Source of the DNA: an uncultured Paracoccaceae bacterium
GTDB lineage: Bacteria > Pseudomonadota > Alphaproteobacteria > Rhodobacterales > Rhodobacteraceae
DNA length: 64,000 nt
Reading direction: 5' to 3'
NCBI GenBank assembly: GCA_951812615.1
Contig: CATOSU010000002.1
Location: forward strand, 1,736,001-1,800,000
The position numbers and the translations under genes were made by a program. Below are positions 23,862 to 31,229 of the stretch, in pieces (the first letter of the stretch is position 1; the number at the start of each line of letters is the position of its first letter). The notes beneath the pieces are model-generated. The model made no database searches. It was given only the letters and a program-made list of their open reading frames with translations, and was not told the origin of the DNA.

Positions 23862-25295
23862 ATGCATGCTCACATTGAATTCATTGCGGGAGTTAAGTCC
23901 GAACTAGCCCGTCGCGATCTTTCGGTTCGTGCGGCGGCGCTTGAGCTTGGCGTACCCGTCAGGAGTTTCTATGGAATTCTATCAGATGGGCAGGTGCCAA
24001 CTATCAACCGCGCCGCCGAAATCTGCCGCGCGCTTGGCCTTGAATTCTACATCGGCCCGCCGCGCGGCGGTGATTTCGCCGAATCGCAGAAGACCCCGCG
24101 GCCCGCCTGGGACGCTTTCACCGAGGCCACACTGCCGCACAAGGGCATAGCCAGTTGCAGCGTGCAGGGCTGGGGGAAGAACCAGCCGCTGCGCGATCCC
24201 TTGCCGAAACCGGAGGATGTGATGGACGAGAATGCCTTTTATGTGTCGGCCTCGGGCCAGTCGATGATCCCCGAGGGAATTGATGGCGGCGCGATCTGTC
24301 TGGTCTCGCCGGGCACCGAGGTGCGGGAGGGCGACCGGGTCTGGGTGCTCGATTATCAGGGCCGCGCCGCGATCAAGCGGCTCGTGGAGAAGGGCGCGAA
24401 TGGCAGCCTGAAACTCCGGGGCTGGATGCCGAAGCGCGACGGGCAGCAGCAGAGCTTCGAGGAGGAGCGCTTTGCCGCAGGCATCCGCGAGACCTACCCG
24501 GTCGTGGCGGTCTTCCGGGGCCGTCCCGGTAAGGAGAATTGCGAATACGTCCCCGACCCCAGGCCACCGGCCCATGCATTGCCGCCAGCCCCGCCCCCGA
24601 ACGCCTCTCCGCCCATCCCGAAACCGATCACCGACATGCTGGGCCTGCCCGAGGGGGCGGCGGCCGAGGCGGTCGTGGCGGCAATGGAGGCGCGGCTCAA
24701 GGACCGGGGCACGGCCCATGCCAGCCCCGCAGCCGTGCTGGACAGGGGCAGCATGGGGCAGATGCTCGACAGCAAGCTGAAGTCCGAGACCCGGGCGCTG
24801 AAGGACGAGATGGCGGAGAAACTGGATGCCCTGGCGGAGCGCCTGTTGCGGCCCGATCCGGGCGCGCAGGACGCCCGCAGGCTGCCCCTGCGGCAGTTTG
24901 TCGATGTCCGCGCGGCGGCCGGGCCGGGCGAGGACGTGTTCGAGGACGGGGAGACGGGCACGCTGATCGTGGCCGCGGATGATATTCCGCCGGGCCTCAG
25001 GCCCGACCGCCTTGTCGGGATCCGGGCGGCGGGGCGCTCGATGGAGCCGACCATCCACACTGACGACATCCTTGTTCTCAATCTGGATGTGACCGAGCCA
25101 CGGGAGGGCGCGATTTTCGTGGTCCGGACAGACACGGGCCTTGTGGTCAAGCGGCTCAGACAGGATGGCGGGGTCTGGACCATGGGCAGCGATGCCGATG
25201 ACCGGGCGCCGCGTCCGGTGGCGGAAGAGGACCACATCATCGGCCATGTGGTCTGGTTCGGGCCGGAGGGTGCGATTGTGGTTGGGGGTGGGTGA
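23862..25295 (+). CDS. Phage repressor with two S24 (LexA/CI-type) peptidase domains
   Basis: I read 477 residues from ATG 23862; a start at 23799 would add 21 residues but run through the operator palindrome. There is no ribosome site, so the mRNA may be leaderless. Residues ~10-55 form a helix-turn-helix (LSVRAAALELGVPVRSFYGIL). Two S24 domains follow. The first has YVSASGQSMIPEG (~128) with lysine in AAIKRLV (~170). The second has RAAGRSMEPTIHTDD (~388) with lysine in LVVKRLRQ (~428). They are joined by a Pro-rich and coiled-coil linker. Usual repressors have one such domain. It presumably keeps the early operon off and may respond to DNA damage by self-cleavage. Confidence 0.88.
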   Translation: MHAHIEFIAGVKSELARRDLSVRAAALELGVPVRSFYGILSDGQVPTINRAAEICRALGLEFYIGPPRGGDFAESQKTPRPAWDAFTEATLPHKGIASCSVQGWGKNQPLRDPLPKPEDVMDENAFYVSASGQSMIPEGIDGGAICLVSPGTEVREGDRVWVLDYQGRAAIKRLVEKGANGSLKLRGWMPKRDGQQQSFEEERFAAGIRETYPVVAVFRGRPGKENCEYVPDPRPPAHALPPAPPPNASPPIPKPITDMLGLPEGAAAEAVVAAMEARLKDRGTAHASPAAVLDRGSMGQMLDSKLKSETRALKDEMAEKLDALAERLLRPDPGAQDARRLPLRQFVDVRAAAGPGEDVFEDGETGTLIVAADDIPPGLRPDRLVGIRAAGRSMEPTIHTDDILVLNLDVTEPREGAIFVVRTDTGLVVKRLRQDGGVWTMGSDADDRAPRPVAEEDHIIGHVVWFGPEGAIVVGGG

Positions 25296-25369
25296 TAAAG
25301 TTGCATCCGACCATGAATGACGTGTTCGCGAATGCCGCGGTGACGTATGGGAAATGAAGGAGAACGCTG

Positions 25370-25846
25370 ATGAGCTTGAATGGATTATCGATCATTACGG
25401 GTGCCTTTGTGCTGGCGCTCTGGGCCCTGCCCTCTGAAGCCCTTGCAGAGGCGGACTGCGCAACCTGGAATACCGTGGAATTCTTTGAGGTAGCGACACC
25501 GGCCGATGTGTCCCGCTGCCTGGTTGCCGGGGCGGACCTGGAGGCGCGGACCGAGTGGGGAAGTACCCCGCTGCATTTTGCGGCAGGGTCCGGACCCCCG
25601 GAGACGGTGGAGGCGCTTGTGGAGGCCGGTGCGGACCTGGAGGCGCGGGATGAGTGGGGAAATACCCCGCTGCATTTGGCGGCAATGTCCGGACCCCTGG
25701 AGACGGTGCAGGTGCTCCTCGACGCTGGCGCCGACCCTGGCGCGCAGGACAAGAACGGCAAATTTCCGTTCGACCTGATCCGCGAAGACTCCCCGCTGAT
25801 CGGGACGGGTGCCTACTGGCGTCTGAATGACGCGCGGTGGAAGTGA
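25370..25846 (+). CDS. Secreted ankyrin-repeat protein (lysogenic cargo candidate)
   Basis: This 158-residue protein has GAAGGAG before ATG 25370. Residues 1-27 are a signal peptide (ITGAFVLALWALPSEALA). Ankyrin repeats follow from ~45: GADLEARTEWGSTPLHFAAGSG, GADLEARDEWGNTPLHLAAMSG and GADPGAQDKNGKFPFDLI. It is directed to the periplasm and probably binds a protein partner. It lies directly after the repressor on the same strand, a usual place for genes expressed in the lysogen (morons). It converges on the Dam gene with no spacing. Benefit to the host is not shown. Confidence 0.8.
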   Translation: MSLNGLSIITGAFVLALWALPSEALAEADCATWNTVEFFEVATPADVSRCLVAGADLEARTEWGSTPLHFAAGSGPPETVEALVEAGADLEARDEWGNTPLHLAAMSGPLETVQVLLDAGADPGAQDKNGKFPFDLIREDSPLIGTGAYWRLNDARWK

Positions 25847-26707
25847 TTATCGCGGGTGGGACCGGGAGCCACCCCCCGAGATCAGCAGTTCGCCGACCCG
25901 GCGGGCTGCTTTCGCATTGACCGAATAGCGCGTCTCGACCACGTCGATCTCTGCCCATGCGAACATCTCGCGGATTTCGGGTCGCTCGTTGATCGACAGG
26001 ATGAACCGGCCCTTCAGCCCCTTGAGCATCTCCGCCAGCCGGGCGAAGTCGCCCCGGCCGAACACCTGGCGTCCGTAGTCGGCCTCATGGCCCATATAGG
26101 GCGGGTCGAGATAGAAGAGCGTGGAGGCCCGGTCGTATCGCGGGATGAAGGCGGCCCAGTCGAGACACTCGATATGGGTGCCCTGCAAGCGGCCATGGGC
26201 GGCGCGAATCAGGGCGCCCATGCGGGCGGCGGAGAGCCGGCCTGAATGATGGACCGAAGGCCCCATCTGGCCCGGCGTGGCGAGATGGGCGGGTTTGCCG
26301 CCGAAGCTCATGCGCTGGAGCCAGGCCCATCGGGCGGCGCGGCGGATGTCTGTGAGCGTCCCGGGCGGGGTGGCCAGCAGGCGGGCGAACTCCGCGCGGC
26401 TGGCAAGGCAGAGGTCGAACCCGGCGGCCAGCGCGTCCGGGTGATGGCGCAGGACGCGGAAGAGATTGACGATTTCGCCATTGATATCGTTGAGGATTTC
26501 GGACTTCGGGCGTGAGGCGCGCCGCAGGAACACCCCGCCCATGCCGGCAAACGGCTCGGCGTAGCAGGTATGCGGGACCGCCCCGATGCGCGCGGCGATG
26601 GTCTTCGCGAGATATTTCTTGCCACCGAGCCAGGGCGCGAGCGGCGCGGCGGGCGGGGCCGGCGTGAGCGCGCCGGGCTCTGCCGGGATGTCATCGGGCA
26701 TGGACAA
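25847..26707 (-). CDS. DNA adenine N6-methyltransferase (Dam-like)
   Basis: This 286-residue protein starts at TTG 26707, 8 bases after GGGAGG; ATG 26701 is the alternative. Motifs in alpha-class order are APWLGGKKYL (~25), YAEPFAGMGGVF (~48, SAM-binding), NDINGEIVNLFR (~73) and the catalytic DPPYMG (~201). It should methylate adenine in phage and host DNA, perhaps protecting against restriction or marking phage ends. Mu likewise carries a late DNA-modification gene (mom). The proposed late operator lies 190 bp upstream. Confidence 0.9.
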   Translation of the reverse strand: MSMPDDIPAEPGALTPAPPAAPLAPWLGGKKYLAKTIAARIGAVPHTCYAEPFAGMGGVFLRRASRPKSEILNDINGEIVNLFRVLRHHPDALAAGFDLCLASRAEFARLLATPPGTLTDIRRAARWAWLQRMSFGGKPAHLATPGQMGPSVHHSGRLSAARMGALIRAAHGRLQGTHIECLDWAAFIPRYDRASTLFYLDPPYMGHEADYGRQVFGRGDFARLAEMLKGLKGRFILSINERPEIREMFAWAEIDVVETRYSVNAKAARRVGELLISGGGSRSHPR

Positions 26708-26896
26708 GGGGGCTGCCTCCCACGATCATGATCCCGCCGCAGCTGCGGTGGCGGGACGGCCAGGGCTGGCCGGTTCTGGTCGTGGGAGGGAACACTCCCG
26801 GTTCGGGGTGCTGTTACATCCCGGCCCCCGTCCTGGCCATCATATGGCCTGGCAGAGGTCTGGGCGCGGCATAACATGCCGCACGGGGTTCGGGCA

Positions 26897-26912
26897 GCGG
26901 ACCATGGTCCGC
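26897..26912. promoter_or_regulatory. Late operator palindrome, copy 2 (Dam gene)
   Basis: The same GCGGACCATGGTCCGC as at 14277 and 28432, lying between the lysis genes and the Dam gene. Read leftward, CATGTTATG about 20 bases downstream resembles a -10 element and is itself within a short inverted repeat (GCGGCAT..ATGCCGC, 26867-26883). About 180 bp of untranslated sequence separate it from the Dam start. Confidence 0.55.
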
Positions 26913-26923
26913 CGGTGCGCCGG

Positions 26924-27067
26924 TCAGATCGCCAGGAGCCGCTCGATCTCGCCGACACGTTCGATGGCGGCCTTGCGCTGGTGGAGACACGCCGCAAGCC
27001 CTTCAGGGGTCGGGCAGGGCAGCGGACCCTCCTTCGCGCCCGGCCGGTCACGGCACCAGATGCCCAT
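26924..27067 (-). CDS. 47-residue protein at the end of the lysis cassette
   Basis: It starts at ATG 27067, 20 bp inside the 3' end of the lipoprotein gene, and stops at 26924. The C-terminal part (EGLAACLHQRKAAIERVGEIERLLAI) is a plausible amphipathic helix; residues 1-20 contain two cysteines. No family is recognised. It is the last gene before the late operator at 26897. Small size keeps confidence moderate. Confidence 0.45.
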   Translation of the reverse strand: MGIWCRDRPGAKEGPLPCPTPEGLAACLHQRKAAIERVGEIERLLAI

Positions 27068-27275
27068 GCCCGGGGCAGGCGGCTTCGAAATCGGCATAGG
27101 CTTCGGCGATCTCGCGCTGCGTCTGGTCTGTGTCGGATCGCGAGCGGGTTGGCAGGCTGGTCCCCCAGGTGCGGCAGAGCGCGGCCTCAGTCGCGCCAGC
27201 CGGCGCCGTCGTATTTGCGCAGCCGCTCAGGATCAGCGCGGCTGTCAGACACACGGGCGTCAATATCCTCGGCAT
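27048..27275 (-). CDS. Outer-membrane spanin (Rz1-like lipoprotein)
   Basis: This 75-residue protein is read from ATG 27275. It has a lipoprotein signal with lipobox LILSGC (cysteine ~19), then a short Pro/Thr-containing periplasmic part (CRTWGTSLPTRS, REIAEAYADFEAACPG). It overlaps the 3' half of the i-spanin gene in another frame, as Rz1 does with Rz. With the i-spanin it would fuse inner and outer membrane in the last step of lysis. Confidence 0.75.
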   Translation of the reverse strand: MPRILTPVCLTAALILSGCANTTAPAGATEAALCRTWGTSLPTRSRSDTDQTQREIAEAYADFEAACPGHGHLVP

Positions 27276-27420
27276 GTTCAAAGTCCTTGAGTTGTGCGGC
27301 GCGCCGCTCGTCCCGGCGGGCATCCCTGCGGATCAGGGCCATGATCACGGCCCCAAGCGCGGCGAGAGCGGCCCAGAGCGCGGCTCTGGAGGGGATCAGG
27401 CGGGCGAGGGCGGCGAGCAT
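27187..27420 (-). CDS. Inner-membrane spanin (Rz-like)
   Basis: This 77-residue protein is read from ATG 27420, which overlaps the previous stop (TGATG). One transmembrane helix lies near the N-terminus (LWAALAALGAVIMAL), followed by a charged helical periplasmic domain (RRDARRDERRAAQLKDFEHAEDIDARV). The C-terminal half overlaps the lipoprotein gene in a different frame. It is short for an Rz but the arrangement is typical. Confidence 0.7.
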   Translation of the reverse strand: MLAALARLIPSRAALWAALAALGAVIMALIRRDARRDERRAAQLKDFEHAEDIDARVSDSRADPERLRKYDGAGWRD

Positions 27421-27728
27421 CAGGCCGGGTCTCCGGTCTTTGCCGGGGCGCCCTGCCAGTTGGTGCCGCTGGCGGCGACGCATCCCACCCCGTCGGGGCG
27501 AATGATGAGGGCGGTCCATGTGCCGGTCTCCGGGTTGGCCGCGAGCATCATGAGGGCACCTGTCGCAGTCAGGCCAAGGCTCTGGGAGGTCTCGCCATAC
27601 CTCTGAGCAAGCCTGGCTCCGAGGGTGTCGGCGTTGCCGCAGGTGGGCGCGGCGGTGACCGGAGCAGCCAGAAATATCAGCAGTATGACCAGCGGTGTCA
27701 GAATCAGGACAATGACGAGCATCCTCAT
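27420..27728 (-). CDS. Small exported phage protein in the lysis cassette
   Basis: I read 102 residues from ATG 27728 (MRMLVIVLILTPLVILLIFLAAPVTA), a hydrophobic N-terminus that is a signal peptide or anchor. The rest is periplasmic, with two cysteines (CGNAD, GVGCVAASG) that could form a disulfide. The function is unknown; a holin role is possible but there is only one hydrophobic segment. It lies between the amidase and the spanins. Confidence 0.6.
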   Translation of the reverse strand: MRMLVIVLILTPLVILLIFLAAPVTAAPTCGNADTLGARLAQRYGETSQSLGLTATGALMMLAANPETGTWTALIIRPDGVGCVAASGTNWQGAPAKTGDPA

Positions 27729-27729
27729 G

Positions 27730-28371
27730 TCAGCGGTCTCCTCGCGCCCATTTGCGCAGGCGCTCGCGGGCGATCCAGCCCAGCCCCACGAGCGCACACG
27801 CGCCGCAGAGCGCGACGATAGCCTGTGTCACAGGCTCCAGCCGCCCGAGAGCCGCAAACACGCCCCCTGCGGTCGCCACGGCGCTTGTGACGGTTGCCTG
27901 CAGCGTGGTCGATTGCACCGGGGAGGTGCGGGCGGGTTTTGCACGATGCCACTCCGGCACCCTGAAACAAGGGCATGCCTTCGCGGCATACTGGTTGTGG
28001 CCGGAGACCTTGAGGGTGCCGAACCGCGACCCCAGCCGCTCGATCAGCCCCCGCAGGGCCGTCTCCTGCGCGGGCGTGAAGTGATCGCTGAACGTGTCGT
28101 TCTCCGAGCCGCCGTGCCCGCCGACCAGGCACACCCCGATCGAGTGCGCGTTGCGCCCGGCGCAGTGCGCGCCCTGCACGTTCTCGGGGCGCCCGGGCGC
28201 GACAGTGCCGTCGCGCCCGATGATCCAGTGATAGCCGATATCGCGCCACCCGTGCTCCTCGACATGCCAGCGCCGGATTTCGGCGACCTGCTCCGCGAGC
28301 GGGCGCTCCGCCATCCATCCCGGCCGGGTAGCTGAGCAATGGACGATGATCTCGTCAATGATGCGGGTCAC
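27730..28371 (-). CDS. Endolysin: N-acetylmuramoyl-L-alanine amidase with C-terminal membrane segments
   Basis: This 213-residue protein starts at GTG 28371, preceded by AGAGGAG; in-frame upstream codons lie over the operator. The amidase_2 fold shows the zinc ligands and active region in IIVHCSATRPG (~9), YHWIIGRDG, NAHSIGVCLVGG and SGHNQYAAKACPCF (~123-134). Unusually, residues ~150-205 contain two hydrophobic stretches (ATVTSAVATAGGVFAAL and TQAIVALCGACALVGLGWI) ending in a basic tail. They could anchor it in the membrane or act like a holin. It cuts peptidoglycan at the end of the phage cycle. Confidence 0.85.
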   Translation of the reverse strand: MTRIIDEIIVHCSATRPGWMAERPLAEQVAEIRRWHVEEHGWRDIGYHWIIGRDGTVAPGRPENVQGAHCAGRNAHSIGVCLVGGHGGSENDTFSDHFTPAQETALRGLIERLGSRFGTLKVSGHNQYAAKACPCFRVPEWHRAKPARTSPVQSTTLQATVTSAVATAGGVFAALGRLEPVTQAIVALCGACALVGLGWIARERLRKWARGDR

Positions 28372-28428
28372 GGGCGGGGCTCCTCTGCGGTCCGGGCAGC
28401 CCATCCTGGCACATCCGGCGGCGGCCCG

Positions 28429-28450
28429 GCAGCGGACCATGGTCCGCTGC
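28429..28450. promoter_or_regulatory. Late operator palindrome, copy 3 (divergent lysis and head/tail operons)
   Basis: This is the best copy: the 16-bp core GCGGACCATGGTCCGC at 28432-28447 is extended by three paired bases on each side to a perfect 22-bp palindrome. It is centred between the leftward amidase (start 28371) and the rightward protease (start 28484). Read rightward, TGCTAATGT occurs about 21 bases after the core as a possible -10. It may serve both operons. Confidence 0.65.
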
Positions 28451-28483
28451 AACACCGGACAGGACGGTGCTAATGTCCGGGTC

Positions 28484-29422
28484 ATGACATCTGTTGCGCC
28501 CCACATTCCCGCGCCGCCCGCTTCGCTCTCCGCCCTTGACGGCTGGATCGACATCTGCCGGGCGGGCAGCTTTACAGCCTCGACCGGTCCGGTGACGCTG
28601 GCCGAGGCCGATCTCGACGAGATGGTGGCCAATTTCGAGCGCGCCGACCCGGCCCCTGTCGTGCTCGGCCACCCGACGCGCGACGATGTTCCGGCTGAGG
28701 GCTGGGTGGATCGGTTGCGCCGTGTCGGCGACCGCCTTCAGGCGCGGCTCACCCGGCTCGATGACGATTTCCGGTCTGCCTGTCAGGCGGGGCGCTTTGC
28801 TGCCCGCTCGATCGGGGCCACGAAGGAGGCCGCGGGCTGGACGCTGCAACACTTGGCGTTTCTGGGCGCCGCTCTGCCCGCCGTTGACGGGCTGGCACCC
28901 TCCCATTTTTCACGCCACCCCAAGGGCATGGTGATCGCGCTCTCTGCGCCGCTCGATACCGCGCTGGCCGCCCCGCTCGGGGGCGCCGAGGAGCGTCTGG
29001 GCTGGTGGGCGGTCGAGAGCATGCTGCGATCCTTGCGCGAATGGGTGATCGAGCGCTCGACGATCGCGACGGCGGACCGGGTGATGCCGGCATGGTCGCT
29101 CGATACGCTGCGCGAACTGGCAGAGCCCGAGGATATGGTGGCGCTGGTGTCAAGGCTCCACGCGACCCTCGCCACCGGCCCAGACCCCGGCACAAGCCCC
29201 GGCCCAGACCCCTGCCCAGACCCTGGCACAAGCCCCGGCGGCGCACCCGCCCCCCACTTCACCTCCCGCCGCGCGCCGGCGGCCCCCATCACGACGGAGA
29301 CCCCGATGCCCTCAATCTTCCCGCCCCCACTCCGGCCGCAGGTCTGCAGCCGCCCGCCCCGGCCACGCCCGCCCCGAACCCCGCCGCGGGCGGGGAACTG
29401 GCGGCGCAGGTCGCCGAACTGA
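28484..29422 (+). CDS. Mu-type prohead protease, first part of a split protease-scaffold gene
   Basis: It is read from ATG 28484. Residues ~10-200 match Mu I-type prohead proteases: DGWIDICRAGSFTAS, PVVLGHPTRDDVPAEGWVDRL, and CQAGRFAARSIGATKEAAGWTLQHLAFLGAALPAVDGL. After residue ~225 comes a Pro/Gly/Asp-rich linker (GPDPGTSPGPDPC). The last ~40 residues of this frame are not protein-like, because the scaffold sequence continues in the -1 frame from about 29300. In relatives one protein carries both parts. Either a programmed frameshift or a mutation (or sequence error) is present. Confidence 0.8.
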   Translation: MTSVAPHIPAPPASLSALDGWIDICRAGSFTASTGPVTLAEADLDEMVANFERADPAPVVLGHPTRDDVPAEGWVDRLRRVGDRLQARLTRLDDDFRSACQAGRFAARSIGATKEAAGWTLQHLAFLGAALPAVDGLAPSHFSRHPKGMVIALSAPLDTALAAPLGGAEERLGWWAVESMLRSLREWVIERSTIATADRVMPAWSLDTLRELAEPEDMVALVSRLHATLATGPDPGTSPGPDPCPDPGTSPGGAPAPHFTSRRAPAAPITTETPMPSIFPPPLRPQVCSRPPRPRPPRTPPRAGNWRRRSPN

Positions 29423-29883
29423 ACGCGGCGCTCACAGGCGAGCGCGTGGCCCGCCTGGCCGCCGAACAGCAGGCCGCAGCACGCGGCCGGATTGCCGCCC
29501 ATGTCCAGGCCGGCCGTGTCCTGCCCGCCGAGGCGGAACCGCTGACGGCGCTGTGCGCAAGCCTGGCGGGAACCGGCGAGGGTGGCGCTATCGCGCTGAC
29601 AGGCGCGGACGGCACCGCGACGCGCGCCAGCCCGGCGGATGTGCTGGAGGCGTTCCTCAAGGGTCTGCCCCGGCGCGGGCCGGAACTGCGCGAGCTTTCG
29701 GGCGAGGCCCGGAGTGCTGCTCCGGGCGCGGATCTCTGGCCGCAGACACCGCAGCGGGATGCACCGGACCGGAATGTGCTGGCGCGCCGCGCCAATGCGC
29801 TGCTGGCCGCCGACACCACCGGCACGCTGACGCTTGACGTGGCGGTCCGCCAGGTACTGGCCGGGGAGACAGCGCATGCATAA
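29302..29883 (+). CDS. Scaffold part of the protease gene, displaced by -1 frame
   Basis: This frame has no plausible start codon of its own near 29300, so it should be reached by frameshift from the protease frame (end of upstream frame TTETPM; start here near DALNLPAPTPAAG). The product is helical and Ala-rich (AAQVAELNAALTGERVARLAAEQQAAARGRIAAHVQAGRVLP, DVLEAFLKGLPRRGPELRELS), like the scaffold region (gpZ) that follows the protease domain in Mu-type prophages. It overlaps the decoration gene by 8 bp. If not reached by a frameshift, head assembly would be impaired. Confidence 0.65.
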   Translation, partial: PDALNLPAPTPAAGLQPPAPATPAPNPAAGGELAAQVAELNAALTGERVARLAAEQQAAARGRIAAHVQAGRVLPAEAEPLTALCASLAGTGEGGAIALTGADGTATRASPADVLEAFLKGLPRRGPELRELSGEARSAAPGADLWPQTPQRDAPDRNVLARRANALLAADTTGTLTLDVAVRQVLAGETAHA

Positions 29884-30253
29884 CCCGACATTGACCCGCG
29901 CCTTCAAGGCCGGCGCTGCCATCAAGGCGCGCCACATCGTACAGATCGGCACCGCCGACGGCGCCGTGATCCAGGCCGACGCCAGCAGCGATACCACGAT
30001 CACCGAGCGTCCGATCGGCATCTCCGCCGAGATCGACGCAAAATCCGGGCGGGCGGTGGATGTCCACCTGGCCGGCATCGCCTTTTGCGTGGCCGGCGCC
30101 GCGCTTGCGCGCGGCTCCAGCGTGAAAGCCAATGCCACCGGCAAGGCTGTCGCAACGACCTCCGCAAAAGACTTCGTGGTGGGCATCGCCCTCACGGCCG
30201 CCGGCAAGGAAGAAGACATCATCGCGGTGCTGATCGCACCGCAGCGGATCTGA
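29876..30253 (+). CDS. Capsid decoration protein, DUF2190-like
   Basis: This 125-residue protein is read from ATG 29876. The pattern RAFKAGAAIKARHIVQIGTADGAVIQADASSD..IGISAEIDA and SVKANATGKAVATTSAKDFVVGIALTAAGKEEDIIAVLI is that of small beta-rich DUF2190/decoration proteins next to the major capsid gene. It probably binds the capsid surface and stabilises it. It lies 11 bp before the capsid start. Confidence 0.8.
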   Translation: MHNPTLTRAFKAGAAIKARHIVQIGTADGAVIQADASSDTTITERPIGISAEIDAKSGRAVDVHLAGIAFCVAGAALARGSSVKANATGKAVATTSAKDFVVGIALTAAGKEEDIIAVLIAPQRI

Positions 30254-30264
30254 GGAGACAGCAG

Positions 30265-31218
30265 ATGCCCGACCCAATCCCCCATCCCGGCTCGGCCTAT
30301 CCGGTCGACGAGACGCGCACCGGCATTGCGATCGGCTACCGCAACCCGGCCTACATCGCCGATCTGGTGCTGCCGCGTGTGCCCGTGGGTTTGCGGACCT
30401 ACCGCTACACCTCCTATCCGCTGGCCGAAAGCTACACGCTGCCCGACACGACGATCGGGCGGCGCTCGGACCCGACGACCGTGCACCTGAGTGCCACCGA
30501 GATGGCCGGCATGGTCGCCGATTACGGTCTGCAGGATCTCATTCCGGATGACGACATCCGCAATATCCCGCCCGGCGTCTCCGATCCGCGTGACCGCTCG
30601 GTGATGACGCTGACTGATCTGCTGACGATCGGGCGCGAGAAGCGCGTGGCCGATCTCGTCCTGAATGCCGACACATATGCCGACGCCAGCAAGGTGACGC
30701 TCAGCGGCAACGACCAGTGGTCATCGGGCCACGCCAGTTCCGATCCGGTCGAGGACATCCTGAACGCGATCGACGCGATGATCGTGGCGCCGACGCATCT
30801 TGTGATGGGATCATCGGTCTGGCTGAAGCTCAGATCGCACAAGAAGATCGCCAGGGCGGTCAACGCGACCTCGGGCGATGTCGCCATCGCCGCGCGGCGC
30901 GCCATTGCCGATCTCTTCGAGCTCGAGGACATCGTCGTGGGTCAGAGCCGGATCAACACCGCCGCGCAGGGCCAGCCGCCAAGCCTCGATCGTATCTGGG
31001 GCAAATCGGCGCTGCTTTATCGCCGGTCGCCCGCGCCCGATCCGATGGGCCCGCCGCAACTCGGTGTGACCGCGAGCTATCGCGGCCTGGAGGTCTATAC
31101 CCGTTTCGAGGGCGCGCGCGGTGCGCGCGGGCTGCACCGCATCCGGGTGGTCGACAGCTGCGAGGAGCAGATCCTGGCCCCTGCCGCCGGCTATCTGATC
31201 AGGAACGCCGTGGCCTGA
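30265..31218 (+). CDS. Major capsid protein
   Basis: This 317-residue protein starts at ATG 30265 with GAGGAGA upstream; an in-frame extension to 30085 is not protein-like. Its position after decoration protein and its sequence (AYIADLVLPRVPVGLRTYRYTSYPLAESYTLPDTTIGRRSDPTTV, LGVTASYRGLEVYTRFEG) agree with the E/T-type major head proteins of Mu-like siphophages. It forms the icosahedral shell (HK97 fold expected). Confidence 0.88.
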   Translation: MPDPIPHPGSAYPVDETRTGIAIGYRNPAYIADLVLPRVPVGLRTYRYTSYPLAESYTLPDTTIGRRSDPTTVHLSATEMAGMVADYGLQDLIPDDDIRNIPPGVSDPRDRSVMTLTDLLTIGREKRVADLVLNADTYADASKVTLSGNDQWSSGHASSDPVEDILNAIDAMIVAPTHLVMGSSVWLKLRSHKKIARAVNATSGDVAIAARRAIADLFELEDIVVGQSRINTAAQGQPPSLDRIWGKSALLYRRSPAPDPMGPPQLGVTASYRGLEVYTRFEGARGARGLHRIRVVDSCEEQILAPAAGYLIRNAVA

Positions 31219-31229
31219 CGGGGGAGCGC

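Noticed and set aside
29180-29240. CRISPR-like or satellite repeat in the protease gene
   Set aside because: It is a short Pro-rich coding repeat of codons, without spacers.
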